64,000 nt of DNA from Nitrospira sp. (lineage in GTDB: Bacteria > Nitrospirota > Nitrospiria > Nitrospirales > Nitrospiraceae): positions 1-64,000 of the forward strand of contig JARFXP010000008.1 in NCBI GenBank assembly GCA_029194675.1. The letters are read 5' to 3'. Under the pieces are notes generated by a model. It searched no databases, had not been told where the DNA came from, and worked only from the letters and a program-made list of their open reading frames with translations. Within the stretch, counting starts at the first letter, position 1; each line of letters begins with the position of its first letter. Position numbers and translations under genes: made by a program. Below, piece after piece: positions 17,317 through 26,928 of this stretch.

Positions 17317-18042
17317 ATGATCATGAAACACTCCCTCTGGGTTCTCATCATCTCACTGACGCTTGCGGTCAGCTCGGGCTCCGGATTCTGTGATTCGGGT
17401 TCGGTCAAGCCACCCAGTGTCGGTAAATCGCCGACAGATACCACGGCATTGCCCGCTGCGACGGCGCAGACCGAGAAAGCGATCAGTCAGGTGATGATGG
17501 ACAAGCTGTCGAACGCGGTCAGCAGCGAATATGTGATCGGCGCCGAAGATGTCTTGGACATTACCGTATGGAGGAATCCGGACCTGTCAAGACAGGTGCA
17601 AGTACGTCCTGATGGACGAATTTCTATGCCGATCATTCGTGACGTAGTGGCCGTAGGGAAAACGCCTACCCAATTGGCGGAGGAAATGACGAACAAACTG
17701 AAGGAGTACGTCCAAAATCCCGTCGTCGCCGTGACGTTGAAAGAGGTCAATAGTTCCAATGTTTTCCTGTTGGGCGAAGTTGCTCATCCCGGGAAATATC
17801 CGTTAAAAAGTAAAATGACGCTCCTCCAGGGGATTACCATCGCAGGCGGATTCAAAGAAACGGCAGCGCGAAATCAAATAGTTATTTTCCGGTTTATTGA
17901 AAGTGCTCCAGGCACGAAGCGATTCACGGCGAGCTACGACGATATCGTGCTACGCAGCGGGATCAGTGATAATTTTGAACTCAAGCCTGGTGATACGCTC
18001 GTGGTTCCGAGTGAGTCGATGGTGGTCTTCCCTGGTCGCTAG
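17317..18042 (+). CDS. Polysaccharide export protein (Wza-like), first copy
   Basis: About 241 residues. Starts at ATG 17317 or 17323, giving a signal peptide (SLWVLIISLTLAVSSGSGFC). Then the polysaccharide biosynthesis/export domain (YVIGAEDVLDITVWRNPDLS, residues about 68-150) and an SLBB domain (NVFLLGEVAHPGKYPL, about 148-200). Wza-type proteins form the outer-membrane or periplasmic channel for capsule and exopolysaccharide. A paralogue follows directly. Between the two, a perfect hairpin overlaps this stop codon. Possible Cys in GFCDS could be a lipobox, but it does not fit well. Confidence 0.88.
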   Translation: MIMKHSLWVLIISLTLAVSSGSGFCDSGSVKPPSVGKSPTDTTALPAATAQTEKAISQVMMDKLSNAVSSEYVIGAEDVLDITVWRNPDLSRQVQVRPDGRISMPIIRDVVAVGKTPTQLAEEMTNKLKEYVQNPVVAVTLKEVNSSNVFLLGEVAHPGKYPLKSKMTLLQGITIAGGFKETAARNQIVIFRFIESAPGTKRFTASYDDIVLRSGISDNFELKPGDTLVVPSESMVVFPGR

Positions 18043-18051
18043 GGAAGACCA
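18023..18051 (+). terminator. Perfect 11-bp hairpin between the two Wza-like genes
   Basis: TGGTCTTCCCT (18023-18033), 7-base loop, AGGGAAGACCA (18041-18051). It overlaps the TAG stop of the first gene and ends 12 bases before the second start. No T-run follows, so it is not a classical intrinsic terminator; an RNA-processing, attenuation or stabilising hairpin tuning the ratio of the two proteins is possible. Confidence 0.5.
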
Positions 18052-18063
18052 GAAAGGATTACT

Positions 18064-18714
18064 GTGGGTTACTACGCGAGATGGACAGGGATGCGCACGG
18101 CATATTTGTCGATGATGCGGGCTCTATTGATTGGGCTCTTGTCGTGCTCCTTTGCCGTCCAAGCCGGTTGTCTGGGACCGGTGACATCGAGAGAATATAA
18201 AGCCTCCGATGTTCCGACCGAATTCCTTCTCGGCTCTGAGGACCTCATAGAAATCACTGTCTGGAAGAATCCGGATCTGTCAAGAGTTACCTTGATACGA
18301 CCGGATGGATATGTGTCGATGCCGATCATCGGGGACGTTCAGGCGGCGGGCCTCACCGCAGAGGCGCTTGCCGCGCAGATTACCGAGCGTCTCAAGGGCT
18401 ATATCCAAAATCCTTCGGTATCGGTCAACGTCAAAGAACTCAACAGTTATTCGGTGTTTGTGTTGGGAGAAGTTACCAAGCCGGGCAAGTATCAGCTCAA
18501 ATCGTACGTTACAGTACTCCAAGCTATTTCCATGGCTGGAGGCTTCACAAACTATGCGAGCAAGAATCGGTTGCAAGTTGTGCGGGTGATTGAAAGTCCC
18601 GGTCACAAACGGCAGGAGATTCACATTCCGCTGCGTTATGATGATCTCGTCAGCGGTCGTGGCGAACCGGGTAACATCGTCCTAGCATCCGGCGACACGG
18701 TCGTTGTACCGTGA
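18064..18714 (+). CDS. Polysaccharide export lipoprotein (Wza-like), second copy
   Basis: 216 residues from GTG 18064; ATG 18091 or 18112 are alternative starts closer to the signal peptide. A lipobox (AVQAGC) follows a hydrophobic stretch, so it is probably an outer-membrane lipoprotein. Domains: export domain (FLLGSEDLIEITVWKNPDLS) and SLBB (SVFVLGEVTKPGKYQLKS). It is about half identical to the previous gene, so a tandem duplication with one lipidated and one apparently non-lipidated member. They may build a mixed channel or act with different partners. No Wzc-type co-polymerase kinase is seen nearby. Confidence 0.88.
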   Translation: MGYYARWTGMRTAYLSMMRALLIGLLSCSFAVQAGCLGPVTSREYKASDVPTEFLLGSEDLIEITVWKNPDLSRVTLIRPDGYVSMPIIGDVQAAGLTAEALAAQITERLKGYIQNPSVSVNVKELNSYSVFVLGEVTKPGKYQLKSYVTVLQAISMAGGFTNYASKNRLQVVRVIESPGHKRQEIHIPLRYDDLVSGRGEPGNIVLASGDTVVVP

Positions 18715-18938
18715 CAGAGCCATGCAGAACATCAGAGGCCCCGCTGGCTCTAGCTTCTTCACGTCCTATGCAGACGCTACGGCAATCGGATCGGTGAGCC
18801 GCTGACTCTTCAGCTGCGAGCAGTCGTCCCTGAAAAGCAGTGCGGGTGATTCTCGTGGGGTCTTATGGATGATTCTGCTTATTGGTGATTCTATTGTGGT
18901 CTTGTAGGTATGTTGAGATCAGCCGGTTGTTCAGATGC

Positions 18939-20156
18939 ATGGTTGCTGCCGTGCTTCTCTGGGAGGCGTTGCCGGCGTTGTCGGTCCATGCAGAGACGCT
19001 CATCGTCCCATCGGCGATCGTGCGGTCACGGTATGATTCCAATGTGTATCGTACGCCGGTGCAGTTATTAGCGCCGGGCACGCAGCCCCAGGATTTTGTA
19101 ACGACCATGGGCGGTGGGATAGATCTGATCCACAAGACGCGTGACATAGAAGCGGATGTGAGGATGGGAGGCACATTCAATGCCTTGGTGGTAAACTCGA
19201 ATCGGAATTATTTCGCCGCGTTGCTCTCTGCCAACGTTGGATTGGATCGCTGGGTTGATCAGTATGCCAGAGGAGCTAGGTTGAACGTCGCGGAGAACTT
19301 GCGATATTCTCCGACCCTACCGTCCTTTCTGGTGGGAGCAAGGGATATTCCGGAAGACGACAGCTTGGTTAGCGGCGTACAAGGATTTCGAGCCCCTACG
19401 CTTTACAACACCACGAGGGTCACGGGGGCATACCCTTTGTCCCGAGATATCTCTCTGGAAGGGGGCTACATGTTCGGGCTTCGGAGGGTAGGGCAAGTTC
19501 AAGGGACAGAAAGCGGACTCGCCAACCTCACTTACTTCAACACGCTGACTAACACCTGGCAGGGAGGACCTCGATATCGGCTGACGCGAAACGACAGTGT
19601 CGCGGCCTTGTATAAGCAGATATTCATTTCGCAAGTGAGGTCCGAAGGCAGCAGGACCTTTAGCACCAATGTGATCTCGTTCGCAGCTGAATATGACAAG
19701 GCTTTTCAAGAGTGGGGTTTCTCGATGCAAGGAGGGGCCACGTTTGTCGAACCAGGCGGGCAGGTGTTTCCGACAGGCGCCTTCCAGGTGACAACCAGTC
19801 CTGAGCGGGATACCGCTGTCCGTTTCGCCATTTTACGGGAAGCCAGACCATCATTTTTCCTGCAGAGTGGAGCCATGATCAGCAATATTGGAAGACTGGG
19901 AGTCAGCCATCGAATCTATGAACGGCTCACCCTCGATGGGACGATCGCCTATGCCTTTAATCAATTTCTACCCATCAGTAGCGACCAAACGTATCAGAAT
20001 CTCACCGCGACGTCGAGACTCGCCTATAAATTAACCAGGAACTTCACAGGCGAGATCTTTGGTCTCTACCAATATATAGACAGTAATAGATCGGGAGCTC
20101 AATTCCAATACCCGCGCTATGAAGTGGGATTTATGCTGACGACGGAGTGGAGGTGA
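18939..20156 (+). CDS. Outer-membrane beta-barrel protein of the export system
   Basis: About 405 residues from ATG 18939, chosen because the signal peptide (MVAAVLLWEALPALSVHAE) starts there; a TTG at 18882 is in frame but adds an unlikely segment. The mature protein is rich in alternating hydrophobic strands ending in aromatic residues (for example YEVGFMLTTEWR at the C-terminus), as in outer-membrane barrels. Proteins of this kind (EpsL-like) accompany Wza homologues in exopolysaccharide clusters. Likely an outer-membrane pore or anchor for the polymer. A 225-base gap before it holds no recognised gene. Confidence 0.65.
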   Translation: MVAAVLLWEALPALSVHAETLIVPSAIVRSRYDSNVYRTPVQLLAPGTQPQDFVTTMGGGIDLIHKTRDIEADVRMGGTFNALVVNSNRNYFAALLSANVGLDRWVDQYARGARLNVAENLRYSPTLPSFLVGARDIPEDDSLVSGVQGFRAPTLYNTTRVTGAYPLSRDISLEGGYMFGLRRVGQVQGTESGLANLTYFNTLTNTWQGGPRYRLTRNDSVAALYKQIFISQVRSEGSRTFSTNVISFAAEYDKAFQEWGFSMQGGATFVEPGGQVFPTGAFQVTTSPERDTAVRFAILREARPSFFLQSGAMISNIGRLGVSHRIYERLTLDGTIAYAFNQFLPISSDQTYQNLTATSRLAYKLTRNFTGEIFGLYQYIDSNRSGAQFQYPRYEVGFMLTTEWR

Positions 20157-20325
20157 GGCGCTGTAGTGCTTCTGGTCGTTTTGCGGTGACAGGCTTCGGC
20201 ACTGATGTGCTCTCAGTTCATCTGAGTCCAATGCAGGCCATCGGCGTATTTCCGTCCGGTTCATGTCCCATACTGATATGTTCATGGACTACAACGTGCG
20301 CTTCCACACCGAGCGCTGACACGTA

Positions 20326-21294
20326 ATGACCGACCGATTTCTTGTTGAGGAAGAGAGCCGTAGCAATCGACCATTGCTTGGTCGAGGGGATAGAGTGTTA
20401 GTGACGGGGGCCAGTGGGTTCCTCGGATCGCATCTCTGTCAGCGGCTGATTCAATGTGGAACGGAAGTTCATGCAGTTTCTCGCACTCTCGAAGGCCTTC
20501 CATCCGAGAATCCACGATGGTGGAGAGTGGATCTCGAAGATTATGCCGCCACCAAGAACTTGTTTGAAAGCGTGAAGCCTCACGTGGTGTTCCATTTGTC
20601 CGGTCAGGCTACCGGGGGTGCGGACATCCGCCATGTCTTGCCGACGTTGCACAGTCAGCTCCTCTCAACGGTCCACTTGTTGACAGTTTCGTCAGAAATT
20701 GGTTGCCGCCGAATTATCCTGACCGGGTCCTTAACCGAACCTCAAGCCGGTCAGGTAGACAGCTCTCCCAGTTCCCCGTATGCGGCATCGAAGTGGGCAA
20801 GCAGCGCGTTTGCCCGGATGTTTCACTGCCTCTATCAGGCGCCCGTGGTCATCGTCCGCCCGTTCATGGTGTACGGACCGAATCAGAATCCAGAAAAGGT
20901 AATCCCGTACTCGATACGATCGCTTCTGCGAGGGGATCAGCCGAAATTGACGAGTGGGGCCTGGCGCGTCGATTGGATTTATGTGGATGATGTGATAGAT
21001 GGCTTCATCGCAGCCGGGGAGGTCTCTGGAATTGAAGGCTCGACGGTTGATTTGGGGACCGGGCACTTGGTTTCAGTAGAAGCCATGATCCGACAGATAG
21101 TCGAAATTATGGGAGTATCGATTGAGCCGCAGTTTGGGGCGCTAACGAGCCGGCTTCGTGAGGAGGTGCGAGCCGCCGATCTAGAGTATACACGTCGCGT
21201 GTTGGGTTGGCAGCCGAAGGTATCCGTCCATGAAGGTCTTAAAAGAACAGTCGAATGGCATCGATCGTCACGTCCGCATCCAACATCACCATAA
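20326..21294 (+). CDS. NAD-dependent nucleotide-sugar epimerase/dehydratase (SDR)
   Basis: 322 residues. Rossmann motif VTGASGFLGSHLC near 26-38, catalytic Ser in ILTGSLTEPQ, and YAASK near 150 for Tyr/Lys. C-terminal part has IYVDDVIDGF near 224, typical of UDP-glucose epimerase and GDP-mannose dehydratase relatives. Substrate unknown. Its end overlaps the proposed start of the transporter permease by 40 bases, so it is coupled to export. The overlap also leaves open a later start (21318) for the permease. Confidence 0.83.
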   Translation: MTDRFLVEEESRSNRPLLGRGDRVLVTGASGFLGSHLCQRLIQCGTEVHAVSRTLEGLPSENPRWWRVDLEDYAATKNLFESVKPHVVFHLSGQATGGADIRHVLPTLHSQLLSTVHLLTVSSEIGCRRIILTGSLTEPQAGQVDSSPSSPYAASKWASSAFARMFHCLYQAPVVIVRPFMVYGPNQNPEKVIPYSIRSLLRGDQPKLTSGAWRVDWIYVDDVIDGFIAAGEVSGIEGSTVDLGTGHLVSVEAMIRQIVEIMGVSIEPQFGALTSRLREEVRAADLEYTRRVLGWQPKVSVHEGLKRTVEWHRSSRPHPTSP

Positions 21295-22148
21295 CGAGTA
21301 ACCGCACGAGCTATCTGATGCAATCAACCATTCAAGTCATTCGGATCGAGCCGTCAAAGGGGTGGGTGGCGCTTCAACTGCAAGAGTTATGGGCGTACCG
21401 AGAGCTGCTCTACTTTTTGATCTGGCGTGATGTGATGGTGCGCTACAAACAGACGGCTCTAGGTGCAGCATGGGCGATTATCCAACCCGTGTTCACGATG
21501 CTTGTCTTTAGCGTCTTTTTCGGTCGATTGGGAAAGATCCCTTCCGATGGAATTCCGTATCCGATCTTCACGTATGCCGCCCTGGTTCCCTGGACTTTCT
21601 TTTCTCAAGGGTTGAGTCAGGCGTCCAATAGTCTTGTCGGCAGTGCGAATCTGATCAAAAAGGTCTATTTCCCACGACTATGCGTCCCGATCGCTGCAGT
21701 AACCTCGGGTCTCATCGATTTTGCGATCGCCTTTACGGTGTTGATCGGAATGATGCTCTATTACGGCATTGTTCCAGGAGTCAAGGTGATCTGGCTTCCC
21801 GTGATGCTTCTGCTGACGCTGATCACTTCGCTTGGTGTCTCGCTGTGGCTTTCTGCATTGAACGTCCATTTTCGCGATGTGCGTCATATCATCCCGTTTT
21901 TGACACAACTCTGGCTCTTTGCAACCCCGATCGCCTATCCCAGCAGTCTATTGTCAGACCCATGGCGAACACTCTATAGCATCAATCCAATGGTGGGGGT
22001 GGTCGAGGGATTTCGATGGGCTTTGCTTGGGGCGGATACCGCGCCAGGGCCGATGGTGATAGTTTCCTTTCTGGCTGCCCTGGCGATTTTGGTAAGCGGC
22101 ATATTCTACTTCCGTCGTCTGGAAAAGACTTTTGCTGATGTGGTTTGA
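21255..22148 (+). CDS. ABC-2 type polysaccharide exporter, permease (Wzm-like)
   Basis: 297 residues from ATG 21255 (ATG 21318 is the alternative and would remove a polar leader). Amphipathic N-terminal helix then six membrane segments; WRDVMVRYKQTALGAAWAI near 57-75 and NPMVGVVEGFRWALLG near 242 are hallmarks of ABC-2 polysaccharide and O-antigen permeases. With the next gene it forms the inner-membrane pump moving lipid-linked glycan to the periplasm. 95 bases separate it from the ATPase gene. Confidence 0.92.
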   Translation: MASIVTSASNITITSNRTSYLMQSTIQVIRIEPSKGWVALQLQELWAYRELLYFLIWRDVMVRYKQTALGAAWAIIQPVFTMLVFSVFFGRLGKIPSDGIPYPIFTYAALVPWTFFSQGLSQASNSLVGSANLIKKVYFPRLCVPIAAVTSGLIDFAIAFTVLIGMMLYYGIVPGVKVIWLPVMLLLTLITSLGVSLWLSALNVHFRDVRHIIPFLTQLWLFATPIAYPSSLLSDPWRTLYSINPMVGVVEGFRWALLGADTAPGPMVIVSFLAALAILVSGIFYFRRLEKTFADVV

Positions 22149-22243
22149 CGATGCCATCGTAAGCAGCATCGGAGAAGAAGGAAGCCGAAGTTGAGAGTAG
22201 ACCGCAGACGACATGTCTCACACTGAGTCCACTGCGAGGAATC

Positions 22244-23536
22244 ATGGGCGATATTGCCATACGAGTAGAGGAGATCGGCAAGCAGTACCGTATCGGTAAA
22301 GCGGAAAAATACAAGACGCTGCGGGATACCTTGGCTTCTGCCTTCACCGCACCATTTCGAACGGTAGGGCGGTTATTGCGAAGGGAGGCGGCGGACGATC
22401 TTGGACAGGATGACCAGATTTGGGCGTTGAAGGATGTCTCTTTCGAGGTGAGACGGGGTGAAGTCATCGGGGTGATCGGTGGCAACGGCGCCGGCAAGAG
22501 CACCCTCTTAAAAATACTCTCGCGCATCACCGAACCGACGACGGGCTTCGCAGAAATCCACGGACGCGTCGGCTCGCTCCTTGAGGTGGGGACCGGTTTT
22601 CATGGTGAGTTAACCGGGAGGGAAAACACCTATTTGAACGGCGCGATTCTTGGTATGACTAGAAAGGAAATCGACAGGAAATTTGACGAAATTGTCGCCT
22701 TTTCCGAGGTCGAGAAGTTTATCGATACTCCAGTCAAGCACTATTCCAGCGGCATGTATCTTCGATTGGCTTTTGCCGTTGCAGCGCATCTCGAGCCGGA
22801 GATTTTGATCGTTGACGAGGTGCTGGCAGTCGGGGATGCGGGATTCCAACAAAAGTGCCTCGGCAAAATGGGAGCGGTGGCCAAAGAGGGCCGGACGGTT
22901 TTGTTCGTCAGTCACAACATGGGCGCCATCACGCAGCTTTGTGGACGGGCCGTGCAATTGGAGAAGGGGAGATTAAAACGGAGCGGTTCCGCTGGAGAAG
23001 TGGTGGCCGCTTATTTGTCGGCGGTAGCCGGGACAGAACTTAAGTCGAGTTGGTCAAACGAATCCTCCAACTCTAATGGCTCCGATGTCCGATTTAGCTC
23101 CGCACGACTTTTGTCAACTGAGGAACAGCCCCTGTCCATTACAAACTTCAACGAGTCGCTTCTGATTCAGATTGCCTACGAAGTAAAGGTCCCCGTAAGG
23201 AATCTTTCTGTTACATGTCTGCTCTATGATTCGATGAATCATCTCGTCTTTGAATCGATGGATACCGATATGCCGGAATGGAATGGGTGCGTCAGAGAGC
23301 CCGGTAGTTATCGTGCCACCGCCAAGATTCCTCCCCGTCTCCTGAGACCTGGCCGCTATCAGTTATCGTTCGTCGCGTTCGTCGAGGGAGTGAGAGTCAT
23401 AGAGCAGCTTCAGCGAGTCCTAACGTTCGATATGTCGGGAGTAGGATACACCTTGCAGCCCAAACGGGAAGGTATCGTCTCGCCGGTGCTTGATTGGAAG
23501 GTGTGCCGATGCAGCGATAACGGACGGATGGACTAG
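22244..23536 (+). CDS. ABC-type polysaccharide exporter, ATPase with C-terminal carbohydrate-binding domain (Wzt-like)
   Basis: 430 residues. ATPase part, about 1-265: Walker A GGNGAGKST near 84-92, signature YSSGMYLRLAF near 166-176, Walker B EILIVDEVLAVGD near 185-197, and His switch SHNMG near 223. Residues about 280-425 form an extra beta-rich domain like the Wzt C-terminal domain, which recognises the finished O-polysaccharide end (often a methylated or otherwise capped sugar). Methyltransferases in the locus fit such a cap (inference). Partner of the Wzm-like permease upstream. Confidence 0.93.
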   Translation: MGDIAIRVEEIGKQYRIGKAEKYKTLRDTLASAFTAPFRTVGRLLRREAADDLGQDDQIWALKDVSFEVRRGEVIGVIGGNGAGKSTLLKILSRITEPTTGFAEIHGRVGSLLEVGTGFHGELTGRENTYLNGAILGMTRKEIDRKFDEIVAFSEVEKFIDTPVKHYSSGMYLRLAFAVAAHLEPEILIVDEVLAVGDAGFQQKCLGKMGAVAKEGRTVLFVSHNMGAITQLCGRAVQLEKGRLKRSGSAGEVVAAYLSAVAGTELKSSWSNESSNSNGSDVRFSSARLLSTEEQPLSITNFNESLLIQIAYEVKVPVRNLSVTCLLYDSMNHLVFESMDTDMPEWNGCVREPGSYRATAKIPPRLLRPGRYQLSFVAFVEGVRVIEQLQRVLTFDMSGVGYTLQPKREGIVSPVLDWKVCRCSDNGRMD

Positions 23537-23650
23537 CGCTCTCGTCTATCGCTCAAACGGGCCCCTACTCGAACGCCGAATATTGAGAAGCTCCCAAAGG
23601 TGTTTTCGTCAGTTCTGGGGCGACCAACACAGGCTTTCTGGTCTGGGTGC

Positions 23651-25618
23651 ATGATGCGCTTTCCAATAATGTTAGAGAAGTCCATCATCGTTGCGGCACA
23701 CCCGGACGACGAGGTGCTATGGTTTAGTTCAATCCTGGAGAAAGTAAATGAGATCGTCGTCTGTTTTGTGAACAGCGAGTCCTACCCTGAGTGGACTGAC
23801 GGAAGGCGGAAGAGTTTGGCAGCATACCCGATGAAGAATCTGTCCACCCTCAATATCGATCAGTCAGAGGTGTTCAACGGCGGGGATTGGGACAATCCGG
23901 TGGTGACCGACTATGGAATGGAGATTACGAATAAAAAGATCGCTGATCGGAATGAACAATACAAATTGAATTACGAGAACCTGAGGCAGCAGCTTGAACA
24001 GCACTTGCTAGGGCGCCTCAACGTGTTTACCCATAATCCTTGGGGGGAGTATGGGCATGAAGAGCATATACAGGTCTATCGGGCCGTCAAGATGGTGCAA
24101 GGCAAGCTACACTTTAACTTATGGTACTCCAATTATGTCAGCAATAAATCGCTCAAGTTCATGTTAAGTCATCTGAATAGATTTCATTTTGAATACGTAT
24201 CCTTCGAAACGAATAAGGCTCTGGCGCACGATATTAGGGATATTTATAAGAAGAATAAGTGTTGGACATGGTATGATCACTGGCAATGGTACAACGAAGA
24301 GTCATTCATTAAAGAAAGAGATTTTGAGCCAGGGGACAAAAAGGTCGGGAACCTGTTTCCAATAAACCTCATCAAAGTCAGTCTCCCTCCGGTCCGAACA
24401 AGAAAATCCCCTTCGTATTACTCGGTGATCGATCGAACGATGAAGCGATTAACCAGAGAAATATTTAGGAAATTCGGAATAGAGGTTAGGCGGTATGTCC
24501 CCAACGTGTATGAGAGGACGGTATCACTTGAGCCTGAAAGAAAATCACAAGGCAATGTGCTTCTCTCGTATCACATTAAGCCATTCCTGCTAAAGCCTGG
24601 TGAATCTGTTCCGAATTCACATACCAGTCAGTGGCGGTGTTTGCAGATCGCGAGAACCTTTTTAGACTTGGGATATTCTGTGGATGTGATCGATTCACAC
24701 AATCATGTCTTTCAGCCGAAGAAGCCGTATGCGTTGTTCGTCGGTCACCGGATTAATTTTGATAGGATCGTCGGGTTGCTCAACAGTGATTGTACCAAGA
24801 TCGCCCACTTGGATACGGCTCATTGGGTTTATAATAACTATGCCACCTATCAGCGTAAATTGGAGCTCCAACAGAGAAGAGGAATAACGATCAAGGGAAG
24901 CGATAGAATAGTCGAGCAGACGCTGGCGCTCGAACATGCAGATTGCGTGACTGTCTGCGGCAATGATTTTAATGTCAGTACACTACGGTATTCAAGTAAA
25001 CCGGTTTACAAGCTTCCTCAGGCGCCACCGATGGTGTACCCCTGGTCGGATGACAAAGAGTTCGACATCTGTCGAACGAATTTTCTGTGGTTCGGAAGCC
25101 ATGGCTTCGTGCACAAGGGCTTGGATTTGGCGTTAGAAGCGTTTGCGGAAATGCCGGATTATCATCTGTACGTGTGTGGTCCGTTAAAAAAGGAAGAAGA
25201 CTTCATAGCGGCCTACCATAAAGAGCTCTATCAAACTCCGAATATCCATGCGGTTGGATGGGTCGATGTGGAAAGTCCTGAATTTACGGTGATGGCTAAG
25301 AAGTGTCTGGGGGTGGTCTATCCTTCTTGCTCTGAAGCAGGAGGAGGGAATGTAATCGTCTGTATGCATGCAGGGCTGATTCCCCTTGTGAGCTACGAGT
25401 CGAGTGTTGACGTAGAGGATTTTGGCGTGATGTTCAAGGACAACTCCGTCAATACCATACAAGAGGCTGTGCGAATGGTGTCCAACCTTCCTCCTGACCA
25501 GCTTCAGAGGATGGCCAGGAAAGCTTGGGAATTCGCACGCGCCAATCACACAAGGGAAAAATTTGCAGAAGCGTACAAGAAATTTGTTTTGACTGTTTTG
25601 GGAATGACGGGGGAGTGA
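23651..25618 (+). CDS. PIG-L-type deacetylase fused to a GT-B glycosyltransferase
   Basis: About 655 residues from ATG 23651 (ATG 23669 also possible; a GTG at 23600 is in frame). Residues about 10-230 are a PIG-L/LmbE deacetylase: zinc motif AAHPDDEVLW near 18-27 and a distal His in HNPWGEYGHEEH near 132-143. Residues about 300-650 are a glycosyltransferase with GSHGFVHKGLDLALEAF near 480 and YPSCSEAGGGNVIVCMHAG near 560 (nucleotide-sugar binding helix). PIG-L enzymes remove acetyl from GlcNAc-type sugars, so one chain may deacetylate and extend the glycan. I know of no common protein with this pairing, but cannot check. Confidence 0.85.
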   Translation: MMRFPIMLEKSIIVAAHPDDEVLWFSSILEKVNEIVVCFVNSESYPEWTDGRRKSLAAYPMKNLSTLNIDQSEVFNGGDWDNPVVTDYGMEITNKKIADRNEQYKLNYENLRQQLEQHLLGRLNVFTHNPWGEYGHEEHIQVYRAVKMVQGKLHFNLWYSNYVSNKSLKFMLSHLNRFHFEYVSFETNKALAHDIRDIYKKNKCWTWYDHWQWYNEESFIKERDFEPGDKKVGNLFPINLIKVSLPPVRTRKSPSYYSVIDRTMKRLTREIFRKFGIEVRRYVPNVYERTVSLEPERKSQGNVLLSYHIKPFLLKPGESVPNSHTSQWRCLQIARTFLDLGYSVDVIDSHNHVFQPKKPYALFVGHRINFDRIVGLLNSDCTKIAHLDTAHWVYNNYATYQRKLELQQRRGITIKGSDRIVEQTLALEHADCVTVCGNDFNVSTLRYSSKPVYKLPQAPPMVYPWSDDKEFDICRTNFLWFGSHGFVHKGLDLALEAFAEMPDYHLYVCGPLKKEEDFIAAYHKELYQTPNIHAVGWVDVESPEFTVMAKKCLGVVYPSCSEAGGGNVIVCMHAGLIPLVSYESSVDVEDFGVMFKDNSVNTIQEAVRMVSNLPPDQLQRMARKAWEFARANHTREKFAEAYKKFVLTVLGMTGE

Positions 25619-25854
25619 AGAGTCTTAGCAGGAGACCAATCTCTCGCCAATAGTTGAGTCGGATTTTCGTTCATTCAGACTGCAAACGCTACCGGAGTTT
25701 GATCGTTATCGCCTTACCCGGTCAACCATCTTGAGATAGGTGCTAGTCTTCGTGGAGCTCTGTTCCATCCCGAGCACTGCGGTAACGGGAATATAGGGCC
25801 AGTTAACAATTTCGGGAGGTTCCGGCGAAAGAGAGTAAGCCGGAGGTCGGAGGT

Positions 25855-26841
25855 ATGAGGCCAGAGTCACAACCTTTAGTGAGCGTGCTTACGCCGGTTT
25901 ACAACTGCGAGGATTATTTGTCTGAGTGTATTGAGAGCGTATTGGCCCAAACCTATGAAAATTGGGAATATTGCATCGTCAATAACTGCAGCGCTGATCG
26001 GACCCTGGAAATCGCCGAAGCCTATGCCAAGAAAGACAACAGGATCCGCATCCATAATAACTCAGACTTTGTCGGGATCGGTCAAAATGGGAATATTGCA
26101 TTTCAGCAGATGTCGCCGAACAGCAAGTACTGCAAAGTTGTCTACGCTGATGACTGGCTGTTTCCGGAATGCATCATGAAAATGGTGAAATTAGCGGAAG
26201 CCCATTCGACCGTCGCCATCGTTGGCGCCTATGGTTTGCTTGGAGAAGCCGTGTCCTGGGATGGTTTGCCCTATACCAGCTCAGTGGTGTCTGGTCGAGA
26301 GATCAGCCGATGGACTCTTTTGGGAAAACCGTATGTGTTTGGAAACCCTACATCTCTTCTACTGCGATCAGATCTCGTGAGGGCCTCGGAGCCATTTTAC
26401 GATGCGTCCAATAGCCATTGTGATTCCGAAGCGTGCCTTCGGATCTTGAGAAGTTGGGACTTTGGCTTTGTGCATCAAGTGCTATCATACAACAGAATAC
26501 GGGAGGGTTCGGGAAGAAGCTTTAGTCGGCGGTACAATACCTATCTTCCAAATAATATTGATCGGCTCCTGAAGTTCGGCCCGACAGTTTTGAGTCAGGA
26601 AGAACTCAGTGCACGACTCAAATACTATTTGGCCATATACTATGACTACCTGGCTGTCTCGGTGTTCATGTTAAGAGAAAAAGAGTTCTGGGCCTTTCAC
26701 CGGGAGAAAATGGAACGCATGGGGCATCCATTGAGTTTGCCGAGATTGGCCGCCGCCGTTTGCTCAAAGGCCATCGATTACCTGTTTAATCCCAAGCGAA
26801 CCATTGAAGGCCTATTGAGAAAGATTCGGCATGGAAGTTGA
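25855..26841 (+). CDS. Family 2 glycosyltransferase
   Basis: 328 residues. GT-A fold: VSVLTPVYNCEDYLSECIES near 9-28, NNCSADRTLEIAEAY near 44 and a VYADDWL metal/sugar-nucleotide site near 99-105 (DxD variant ADD). The C-terminal third has no obvious membrane helix, so it is probably a soluble or peripheral enzyme that adds one sugar from an NDP donor. A 236-base gap upstream holds no recognised gene. Acceptor and donor unknown. Confidence 0.88.
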   Translation: MRPESQPLVSVLTPVYNCEDYLSECIESVLAQTYENWEYCIVNNCSADRTLEIAEAYAKKDNRIRIHNNSDFVGIGQNGNIAFQQMSPNSKYCKVVYADDWLFPECIMKMVKLAEAHSTVAIVGAYGLLGEAVSWDGLPYTSSVVSGREISRWTLLGKPYVFGNPTSLLLRSDLVRASEPFYDASNSHCDSEACLRILRSWDFGFVHQVLSYNRIREGSGRSFSRRYNTYLPNNIDRLLKFGPTVLSQEELSARLKYYLAIYYDYLAVSVFMLREKEFWAFHREKMERMGHPLSLPRLAAAVCSKAIDYLFNPKRTIEGLLRKIRHGS

Positions 26842-26928
26842 GCGAGGATGATTGAGAACGGATGTTCATCATGAATATGAACCCAGTCATCGAATCCTAG
26901 GGCGCATGCAGCACATGAGGAGTGGGAA

